Shown: positions 56,138 to 64,000 of the stretch, piece by piece
Numbering within the stretch: the stretch's first letter is position 1
Layout of the letters: each line of letters begins with the position of its first letter
Program-made: the position numbers and the translations under genes
The notes under the pieces: generated by a model
Database searches by the model: none
What the model was told of the DNA's origin: nothing
The model's input: the letters and a program-made list of their open reading frames with translations, nothing else
DNA from: Phialophora verrucosa
Lineage: Eukaryota > Ascomycota > Eurotiomycetes > Chaetothyriales > Herpotrichiellaceae
Length of the DNA stretch: 64,000 nucleotides
Assembly: GCA_002099365.1 (NCBI GenBank)
Contig: MSED01000002.1
Location: 3,410,001-3,474,000, forward strand
Reading direction: 5' to 3'

Positions 56138-56244
56138 GTTGTGGCCGTAGCTGTTGGATCTACACAAGCCTGACTACGCCCGCATACGTTGTCTTTTGAC
56201 CTCACGTTAACGAATTTCTTCATACCTTCGACTCGAGCGAACAG

Positions 56245-57950
56245 ATGGCAGCGGCAATGTTGCAGCGAACGAAGCCTGGCTTGGTCCCGGCCACGACTAC
56301 AATTCGTGAGGCCGCGGCCGCCGCCATGCCAACGAGCTCTGTCGACACGAAGCACTGGTGGCGAGCCAAGAACCTCCGGACACTGAACATCTTGCTGGTC
56401 GTCCCGTTGGTCTCTATTTTTACTCTAGGGTGGGTGGGCTCCGTTCCAAATCCCAATCACCACTATGACCGTCTCCGTTTTCTCGCTGACACTACTTATC
56501 GTATGCAAATTACAGATTTGACGGCTCCATGATGAACGGCCTTCAGTCGATCCAGCAGTGGCGCAACTCATTTGGCAATCCCACTGGCTCGACCTTAGGC
56601 CTGTTCAACGGCGCATATCCAATCGGCGGCATAATTGCTACGTGCACCGTTTCCTACATCGCTGATCGATTTGGCCGCCGCATTGGGATCGCCGCTGGTG
56701 CTTTTGTCTGCTGCTTGGGCGCCATCCTGCAATCAAGCGCAAGCAGCGAAGCCCAGTTCATCGTTGGGAGAGGTTTTATCGGCGCGGGCAGCGTTTTGGT
56801 CCAGTCATGTGGTGCGCCACTTATCACTGAGATCGCACACCCTAATCAACGAACGACCGTGACAGCCTTGTACCAGACTTCGTACGGGTTAGGATCTGTC
56901 TTCGCGGCCTGGATCACCTTTGGTACATTCCGCATCAACGGAACCGCTGCGTGGCGCATCCCCTGTGCGGCACAGGCACTGCCTTCTGTTTTCCAAATTG
57001 TACTTATCTGGTTCGTCCCTGAAAGCCCCAGATGGCTGGTATCGCAAGATCGCGCCGAAGAGGCCAAACGCACCCTGTCCAAATACCATGCCGAAGGTGA
57101 CGAGAACGACGCGCTGGTCAATTGGGAGTTTGCCGAAATTTACAGCACCCTTGCCCAAGAGAAGATCAACGACCGGGGCAATATCCTTTCCAATTACGCC
57201 GAGTTCTTTAGGACCCCAGGGAATCGACTTCGACTATTCCTCCTGTTCTGGTGTGCCAATATTCAGCAGAACTCTGGCAACGACATCATATCTTACTATC
57301 TGGCCCCTATTTTGGCGACTGTGGGCCTGACTTCGAGTCTTCAGCAGACCTTGATCAATGCTACCTCTCAGATACTCTCCTGGGCTAGTGCCGTCTATTT
57401 TGCCACTTTGCCGAGTAAGCTGGGTCGTCGTCCACTGTTCCTGGGAGCAGGAGTCTTTGTATTCCTGTGTCTCGTCGCCATCACCACTGGCAGCGCCGTC
57501 TACGCCACCGACAACACCAACAAGTCTGCCGGTATTGCTGTCGTGGCGTTCATCTACATCTTTTCTCCAGCTTACAATTTCGGCAACACGGGTAACTTGA
57601 CCCTCTACTTTACTGAGATCTTGCCTTACACCCTCCGTCTTCGAGGCACCGCAATCTTCCAGTTCTGGAGTCTGGGATTCACCGCTCTCGAAACCTTTGC
57701 CATTCCGGTCGGTCTCCAAAACCTCGGTTGGAAGTTCTACTTTGTCTTTATTGCATGGGTCGTCCTCAACACCATTGTTGTTTATTTTGTCTTTCCTGAG
57801 ACCAAGGGTCCTTCTCTGGAGGAGATTGCGGTCATCTTTGACGGCCCGCAAAATGCGTTCTTGTCTGATGAAACCCAGGCCAATATGATGGCTCGTGAGA
57901 TGGACGTCGAGAAGAAGGCTGAGCATCATGTTGAAAAGGTGGCTCAATAG
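56245..57950 (+). CDS. MFS sugar transporter (hexose/lactose permease type)
   Basis: Two exons, 56245-56429 and 56516-57950, encode 539 residues; the 86-nt intron joins SIFTLG to FDGSMMNGLQSI in TM1. Sugar-porter motifs are intact: IADRFGRRIG in loop 2-3, WFVPESPRWLVSQ at the end of TM6, FCA/NIQQNSGNDIISYYL in TM7, LPSKLGRRPLF in the C-half loop and FPETKGPSLEEIA after TM12. There are 12 predicted spans and a cytosolic C-terminal tail rich in Glu and Lys. Close relatives carry hexoses, lactose or other disaccharides; the substrate here is probably the cluster's glycoside or a released sugar, by inference. It is followed on the same strand by the GH78-like gene. Confidence 0.92.
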
Positions 57951-58528
57951 ATAGATTTCACGGATTTGGAGCTGTACAGTGGAATATAGTAGTAAAAGCA
58001 TGAAGATTGCTTGGAGGGAACTTTCAGGATACGCCCGCTAAGAAAGGAACTTTCCGGGGAATGACTCAGGCCTCTAGCGTTAACTAGTCCCTCACCTACC
58101 CCCCGAGATCCACGGCGGTAAGAAGTAAAGTTCCCAACCGATGGTCCTGAGTTAGGCCCTTGTCCAGGGCGCCAGGGAGTTTGATTCTGGGTTTGGCCAC
58201 CTAACCTCAGTATCTATACTTCGTGTTTTTGTCCCAGGCTTCGCGAAACTTACTCCACTTTTGATCTAATTACTCCGTACAGCTCCCCGTTTTCCAACTC
58301 CAGAGATCCGTGAGCTCCCCAGTCAGCTCGCAGCTACCTAAGATCCAATGATGCATTCGGGTCAAAGTCCACCGAGTGCAGGAATATTGCCGCGCGCCCG
58401 AGGAGGAAAATAGCTCCATGAGAGACATATATGGCCATTGGATGTGACCACGACAACCTCCAGTTCTGCTATCGCTAGAGGGGAGGCCCCTACTTCACTT
58501 TGAATCACGAGAGACTGACCGCGAATCG
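57951..58528. other. Promoter of the second GH78-like gene
   Basis: A 584-bp gap (to the ATG at 58535). It contains the near-perfect operator candidate at 58356-58376 and an ATATAT run near 58,427. No gene seen. Confidence 0.55.
58356..58376 (+). promoter_or_regulatory. Candidate operator TTCGG-N11-CCGAG
   Basis: Differs from the CTCGG-N11-CCGAG cluster motif by one base in the left arm; spacing is identical. It is 159 bp upstream of the GH78-like start. Confidence 0.5.
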
Positions 58529-58534
58529 GTGGCA

Positions 58535-61123
58535 ATGGCCGGGACTGCGATTGACACATCATGGATCTGGAATGAGGAGTGGAATGACGGTCCGTCTCCA
58601 ACAACAGCAGGAGGATTCGTTGATTTCCGCAAAGTATTTGATGTCGCGTCCGTACCGACTGGTCCCGTCAACATTCACATCTCTGCCGACACAAGGTACA
58701 GGCTTTGGATCAATTCGCGATTCGTGCACACTGGCCCGGTCAAAGGAGATGCCCAGCAATGGTTCTTCGACGAGCTCGACATCCAACCATTTCTTCAGCA
58801 GGGTCAGAATGATATTGCAGTCCGGGTTCTGCGGCTCTTCCCCGGCAGCCACCATGGCATCACTTTCGTCAGGATGCCAGTTCCAGGCTTCTATTTGACT
58901 CTGCCAGTTCAGCCTGGTGCTGGTGTGAGTGCGAGCGCGAGGCACCCTCCTGTCGATATCGCCACTGATGGAAGCTGGGAGACTTCTGTCGATGAGGGTT
59001 CCCGTCTCCCGTGCAACATCAAGGATGATGATTTCCTTCATATCTACGAAGAGGTACACCGACAAAGGGCCCACCTTCGCCGCTGGATTCCGGCAAAGCC
59101 GTACCGGTACATGGCTTCCTACGGTATTTGTCCGCCGTGGAAGCTCACACCACGGGTTATCCCATTTCATCGCCTTGAAAAGGTCGGTTTCGACTCATTA
59201 CATAACATCAAAAGTACAGTGCCTGAGACGGAATGGGCTGCACTTCTGCTTCATTCCAACAGCGACGACAGCGGCGGCGCCTCGCTATCACCCTCTGTGA
59301 CCCTACCGCGCGGGACTACGCACCACATCGAGCTCGAGATGGCTAACCATACCACGGCGTTTCTGAAACTCATCTTCCAAAGACCAGAGGCCATGGGGAG
59401 CGCTGTCCGCATTCAATACTCGGAATGCTATGAAGATGAGCCCGCATTGATCCCATACTCGAGGCGCAAAGGTGATCGCAAAGACAGCACAAAAGGGCTT
59501 TACGGACCATATGACCTCTACAGACTCGGCGGATCTACAGCCGGCATCGCTGCCCTGCTAAGGCACGACGTGGACGAGATGGAAAAGGAGATTTTTGAAC
59601 CATTTCATTTTCGCACATTCCGCGTGATCACTCTCGACATCGACGTGGCTGCGGACACTGACCTGGTTTTTTATGGAGTAGAAGTATTGCAGACCAACTA
59701 CGATCTGGATGTGCAGGCGAAATTCCAGGCTCGCTCTAGCAGCACTGTTGCACGACAGCAAGAGGCGGAAGCGGTCGACGCATTGTGGAACACCAGTATC
59801 CGCACACTGCGAAATTGCATGCACGACACGTACGAGGACTGCCCGTTTTATGAACAGCTGCAATATGCCATGGACGCCCGCAGCTCCATCTTGTTCACGT
59901 ACTGTGTATCAGGAGACGATCGACTGGCACGACAAGCAATCTGTCAGCTCTACAATGCTTTTCAGCCCGCGTTGGGACTCACCCCGAGCCGCGCCCCGGC
60001 CCATCAACTGCAGATAATCCCTAATTTTGCGCTCTACTGGGTCTGCATGGTGTTCGACCACTTCATCTACTTTGGTGACACGGCCTTTACGCTCCGCTTC
60101 CTCAGTGTCGTGGACGCGGTATTGAGGTCTTTCGACCAGCGCATCGACAAGGAACTCGACCTAATCCGTGCTTTCACCACAGACAACCGCTGGGAGTTTG
60201 TGGACTGGATTCCAGGGTGGCGCCCTTTTGGGATCCCGCCGGCCGCGCAAAGTTCGGGCTATTTAACCTTCACCAACGCTTTGTATGCCTACACCTTGAA
60301 GTTTACAGCGTACTGTCTACGACAACTCGAACAACCGACGACGCTCCGAGCTGATGAATACTCGGTTAGAGCCCAGGCCGTGGTTGAAGGCATTCGAAAG
60401 CATTGTTTCGATGGCGAATTGTTCACGGATGGCCTGGCGCGCAATGCCAATGCCAATGTCGACTACAGCCCTCACAGTCAGATCTGGGCGGCATTATGCG
60501 GAGCGACAACCGGCGCCGAAGCTTCGGAGATTCTTCTGCGCTCTCTGCGGTCTTCGACAACAACTCCTGTCCATGGGAAGGGCCCATTCGATCGACCTTC
60601 CGTGGCGATGTCTTTCTATACGCTCCGAGCGCTCTCCGAGATGGGCGGGGCTGCGTATGACGACGCATTCAGAGCTTTCTGGGAACCTTGGAAGAGACAA
60701 CTGGCCCAGAACGTTACCACTTGGGTCGAGGATGATGTGACGCAGCGTTCAGACTGCCACGCCTGGGGGTCTGCCCCTTTGTACGAATTCATCGCCGAGG
60801 TGGCCGGATTAAAACCCGCTGAACCAGGATTCCGGTCTATCACGTTCGAGCCACGCTTGTCTCTCTATCCAAGTGTCAAAGCCCAAATGCCGATCAATGG
60901 ACTGCTCGGACGCGGCCTGGTTCACGTGGAATGGGAACGGCACTCTCAGAATGGGCAGGACGATGTGACCGAAGTGTCCATCCAAATTTTGGAATCCTCC
61001 GGCTCCTCTGCATTGAAAGACATCACTACGCAAGTCGTTCTACAGCATGGGGAGAGGATTTCCTGCCGAGGCTTGGGACCTCATCGGTTTAGAGTATCAA
61101 GTAAGCAGACGGATGTCGAATAG
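58535..61123 (+). CDS. GH78-like alpha-L-rhamnosidase family protein
   Basis: A single exon encodes 862 residues from the first ATG in frame. The N-terminal half is a lectin-like/carbohydrate-binding region (FRKVFDVASVPTGPVNIHISADTRYRLWINSRFVHTGP). The (alpha/alpha)6 domain starts near residue 415 with WNTSIRTLRNCMHDTYEDCPFYEQLQY, the divergent GH78 signature in which DCPFYEQLQYAMDAR replaces the DCPQRDERFGWTGD type seen in its neighbour. TDNRWEFVDWIPGW and SDCHAWGSAPLYEF are further family blocks. It ends with a beta domain. No signal peptide. The two GH78 proteins in this cluster are only distantly similar, so they may split different rhamnosyl linkages; this one could also act on another deoxy or uronic sugar. 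Confidence 0.85.
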   Translation: MAGTAIDTSWIWNEEWNDGPSPTTAGGFVDFRKVFDVASVPTGPVNIHISADTRYRLWINSRFVHTGPVKGDAQQWFFDELDIQPFLQQGQNDIAVRVLRLFPGSHHGITFVRMPVPGFYLTLPVQPGAGVSASARHPPVDIATDGSWETSVDEGSRLPCNIKDDDFLHIYEEVHRQRAHLRRWIPAKPYRYMASYGICPPWKLTPRVIPFHRLEKVGFDSLHNIKSTVPETEWAALLLHSNSDDSGGASLSPSVTLPRGTTHHIELEMANHTTAFLKLIFQRPEAMGSAVRIQYSECYEDEPALIPYSRRKGDRKDSTKGLYGPYDLYRLGGSTAGIAALLRHDVDEMEKEIFEPFHFRTFRVITLDIDVAADTDLVFYGVEVLQTNYDLDVQAKFQARSSSTVARQQEAEAVDALWNTSIRTLRNCMHDTYEDCPFYEQLQYAMDARSSILFTYCVSGDDRLARQAICQLYNAFQPALGLTPSRAPAHQLQIIPNFALYWVCMVFDHFIYFGDTAFTLRFLSVVDAVLRSFDQRIDKELDLIRAFTTDNRWEFVDWIPGWRPFGIPPAAQSSGYLTFTNALYAYTLKFTAYCLRQLEQPTTLRADEYSVRAQAVVEGIRKHCFDGELFTDGLARNANANVDYSPHSQIWAALCGATTGAEASEILLRSLRSSTTTPVHGKGPFDRPSVAMSFYTLRALSEMGGAAYDDAFRAFWEPWKRQLAQNVTTWVEDDVTQRSDCHAWGSAPLYEFIAEVAGLKPAEPGFRSITFEPRLSLYPSVKAQMPINGLLGRGLVHVEWERHSQNGQDDVTEVSIQILESSGSSALKDITTQVVLQHGERISCRGLGPHRFRVSSKQTDVE

Positions 61124-61810
61124 CTACCCAGACATGGTATAAATGATTAGGAAACAAACATACAACGTCCGAACCCCGGAGGGTCTCAGAGGGCCTCGGG
61201 AAGAGTCAGCCAATTGCCTGCCGTGACTTCTACTCCAATTAAAGGCCAGATGATGGACCGACGGGTCTTTTCTTTGTCCGAGTTCTCATTCGTGGGCTCT
61301 GAGGAGTCGTTACTCTCAACCCTCAATGCCTACCCTCCGGGGGCATGTTCAGGATTTATCCCGGACGTTGACCGATAGGGCCTTTTTTCCAATTTCTTTA
61401 CAAGAAAAAATGGTTCGAACGTTGTCCAATCCAACGTGGGGTCTTTCCAATAAGTGGACATTGGACTGAACCACACCGTCACTCTACCCTTCTTCTGCCC
61501 AGCGGTCAAGCCGCGCTTCCGCGATTCTGAGCGTGGCTCCACCAGAAGTCCGCGCCTCCGCGGTGCGTGATACGGAAGACCGCGAACCAGAACAGGTGTA
61601 AGTCATTCACACAGCTCTTAAAACATTGGACTCCAGCAGCAGCGCCCTATGCCAGACTCGGTGAGGAGGTTCGCCGCCGAATGTCTTCTGGTTTCTTTGC
61701 CTGACTTGCCTTGTGGCTTTCCTCCGGATTCGATTTCTCTTCGATACAATACTCGCTGGAAAACCCGACATGTTCGCCGCCGCCAGCTGACTTGAGCTTC
61801 TGAGAGTACG
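61124..61810. other. Promoter of the GH3 gene
   Basis: A 687-bp gap. GC-rich words around 61,500-61,585 contain several CGG/CCG triplets (spacings 4, 5, 12 and 13), but no CTCGG-N11-CCGAG site was found. No gene seen. Confidence 0.5.
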
Positions 61811-64000
61811 ATGGGTTCGGCCGGGGCAACGACATCAGCCGACGTAGACGCTCTATTGGAGAATCTCACACTGCGAGAAAAGATCTCATTACTTGCTGGC
61901 AGTGACTGGTGGCGCACGCCTGTCGTCGAGCGGCAGGGGGTATTTGTCCCGCATCTGAAGGTGGGTGTGGTGAACACAAGACTTCAATATTCTTCTCATC
62001 TTCGCGCGGAATTGAGTTTCCATGCACTTACCTAAAATTGCGAAACAGACGACAGATGGACCCAATGGTGCCAGGGGAGAAAGCTATGTCAGCGGTATCA
62101 AAGCTGCATGTATGCCCTGCGGCACCTGCATCGGTGCCACTTTTGATGAAAGGGCCGCGTACAGAATGGGAGTCGAGATTGCCATTGAAGCACGCACCAA
62201 GGCCGCTCATGTCCTTCTCGCACCGACGTTGAATGTGATCCGTTCCCCGCTCGGTAAGCAAGCAAAATCCCATTGTCACTGTCGTTTTACACTGCTGGGA
62301 TTACCATACTGACATCCAATGACTGGACTGGGCGGTTCAGGTGGACGAAACTACGAAACGTACTCAGAAGATCCGCTTCTGCTGGGAAGATTGGGAGCTG
62401 CCTTCGTAAACGGTACGGGGTTTTTTTCCTTCTTACCACAACGTGTTTGAAAATTTTGGCAACTAGGGAACTTGTTGTGCTAGAAGGCATGCAGGTTGTC
62501 AGTCCCAGGGCATCGCGGCCACGCCGAAGCATTTTGTTGCCAATGAAGCCGAAGACCAGCGGAAAAAGCTGTCGGTAGAGGTGGACATGCAGACCCTTCG
62601 AGAGATATACCTTCGACCTTTTCAGCTTGCAATGGCGCTATCCAAACCTCTCTGTTTCATGACCTCGTATGTATATCAGCCACAGTTTTACTCATACTCA
62701 GACCAAGCACTCATGGTGCCATCCTGGTTTTGTCGTCGCACCTGGTCGTCACTGACATTTGCTGAATCAGGTACAATCGCATCAATGGCACCTACGCTGC
62801 AGATAGTAGATGGCTTATAGAGGATGTGCTTCGACGTGAATGGGGGTTCCCAGGATTGGTGATGTCAGACTGGATGGGTACTTACTCGACAGTCAAGTGT
62901 ATGAACGCTGGCATGGACTTGGAAATGCCCGGTCCGACCAAATGGCGCGGAGAGCTGCTGGAGGAGGCAGTATCCACAGGCGCAGTCTCAGAGGAGACTG
63001 TCACAAAGAGCGCCAGGCGTGTATTGGAGCTTCTACAAAATCTGGGCCGCTTCGAGGATTCTTCAGAACCACCAGAGCTGGAAGTTGAGAATCCACGCAG
63101 GGACGAGATCATTGCGCAGACTGGGGCTGAGGGCATGGTGTTGTTGAGGAACGACGGAACGCTGCTTCCGATCTCCGGGGAGAGAAGCACCAGCGTGGCC
63201 ATGATCGGCCATCATGCGAGCCTCGCTTCGTTGGGCGGTGGCGGCAGTGCCAGAGTTGATGCCATCCACTCGGTAACTCCGGTCGAGGGTCTTCGTCATC
63301 TCGGCTTTGACGTTCGAACATCGCCCGGAGTGCCGGTCTACGCTACCCTTCCACATCCGAACCACGACATTGTGTTCCCACCAAGAGAACGACACCATAC
63401 AGACTGCCCCGTGAAAGTGGAATGGTTCAACGGCAGCAAGATCGGCCACAACAGGGTGCTGGAAGAGTGGAAGCCCACGGCCGAATACATGGTCAAGGAG
63501 AAATGGCCGAGCTTTTTGGACCATGACTACTGCACCCGAATGTCGTACGACGTTCGCCCGACGAGTGGGGGAGACCACGTCGTGTCCGTCATCACAACTG
63601 GCAGAGCCGTGCTTTCTATCAATGGTGAGACCGTCTTCGAAAGGGCCCAACCAACGGACATGGCAATGGAGCAGTTCTACTTCTACAAATCTAAGCTAGA
63701 ACAACGGCTCACATACCACATGGAGGCTCAACAGCAGTACACGCTCTCTCTGGAGACATGGGCCACCGATCCAGACATCCTCAATGGACCTCCTCTATTT
63801 GGCAAGTTCTATCAGGGCGCCAGCCTGAGGTTTCAGGAGCACATCGATGTTCGGCAGCGATTGCAAGACGCGGCGAACGTTGCGAGCAACGCCGACGTCG
63901 CCGTCGTCTGTGTCGGCACCACCAACGAAATTGAGTCGGAAGGTTTCGATCGAACGAGCTTTGCACTCGCGGGCGAACAGTACGAGCTCATCCGCGCAGT
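61811..64000 (+). CDS. GH3 beta-glucosidase with PA14 domain (runs off right edge)
   Basis: Five exons are visible (61811-61960, 62049-62253, 62341-62412, 62495-62666, 62771 to the edge), giving over 600 residues so far. Splicing restores the GH3 landmarks: KTTDGPNGARG at the first join, LAPTLNVIRSPLGGRNYETYSEDP at the second, and QSQGIAATPKHFVAN after the third. The catalytic nucleophile is Asp233 in VMSDWMGTY. The second domain begins with GAEGMVLLRNDGTLLPI. A PA14 insert lies at about 405-545 (VKVEWFNGSK to WATDPDILNGPP), as in one subgroup of fungal beta-glucosidases. The second-domain segment GTTNEIESEGFDR, where the acid/base residue is expected, is near the edge. No signal peptide is present. 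In this cluster it would remove glucose after rhamnose has been released. Confidence 0.92.

Larger units (their letters stand above)
55176..56244. promoter_or_regulatory. Divergent promoter of rhamnosidase and second sugar transporter
   Basis: This 1,069-bp region has a perfect CGGATC-N6-GATCCG palindrome (55534-55551), a CGG-N11-CCG (55749-55765), a TTCGG-N8-CCGAA just upstream of the rhamnosidase start (55177-55194), and two overlapping SYGGRG hexamers (GCGGAG and GCGGGG at 55522-55532) that fit the CreA carbon-repressor consensus. A TATAAA lies at 56132-56137. No gene was seen. Confidence 0.6.

Noticed and set aside
57234..58001. 255-codon minus-strand frame under the second sugar transporter
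   Set aside because: Antisense shadow of a well-supported transporter; Asp/Glu/Arg-rich with no domain.
63063..63650. 195-codon minus-strand frame under the GH3 gene
   Set aside because: Antisense shadow; the plus strand is a continuous GH3/PA14 coding exon to the edge.
1..64000. CRISPR arrays, insertion sequences, transposon terminal repeats or viral insertions
   Set aside because: None seen; there are no long repeats, transposase or reverse-transcriptase motifs, and the genome is eukaryotic.

Overview
The window is nuclear DNA of a filamentous ascomycete (Pezizomycotina). Genes are densely packed on both strands. Introns are mostly 46-62 nt with GTATGT/GTAAGT-type donors, CTGAC/TTGAC branch sites and AG acceptors. 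The proteins are typically fungal: Zn(II)2Cys6 regulators, GT32 mannosyltransferase, DUF3112, sedolisin and HydA-DUF917. The gene content resembles Eurotiomycetes, perhaps a chaetothyrialean black yeast, but that placement is inference. All exon models were built by eye from splice signals and reading-frame continuity.

Region 1 (1-12,475) is mainly housekeeping: the N-terminal part of a probable C2H2 regulator (cut by the window edge), a condensin HEAT subunit (Ycg1/Cnd3), splicing factor SF3a subunit 3, and an arrestin-like adaptor. Region 2 (12,476-21,173) looks metabolic: a four-exon HydA/DUF917 fusion, a PaaI-type thioesterase, and a divergent pair of FAD monooxygenase and SAM methyltransferase. 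Region 3 (21,812-43,635) is mixed: RFC1, a Zn2Cys6 regulator, a DUF3112 membrane protein, mitochondrial ribosomal protein L16, a small glycine-rich protein, a GT32 mannosyltransferase, Cox11, a PrxQ/Bcp peroxiredoxin, a secreted sedolisin, an unrecognised basic protein with a GC-AG intron, and a TMEM135-like membrane protein.

Region 4 (43,878 to the right edge) is the most interesting. Seven consecutive genes form a coherent catabolic cluster: MFS sugar transporter, type-B carboxylesterase, Zn2Cys6 regulator, GH78 alpha-L-rhamnosidase, second MFS sugar transporter, second GH78-like enzyme, and GH3 beta-glucosidase with a PA14 insert (partial). None of the four hydrolases has a visible signal peptide. 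With two transporters present, this suggests uptake of an intact rhamnosylated (possibly acylated) plant glucoside followed by cytosolic hydrolysis. An inverted motif, CTCGG-N11-CCGAG, occurs between the first transporter and the esterase and again upstream of the regulator gene. A one-mismatch version lies upstream of the second GH78-like gene. It is a strong candidate operator for the cluster regulator.
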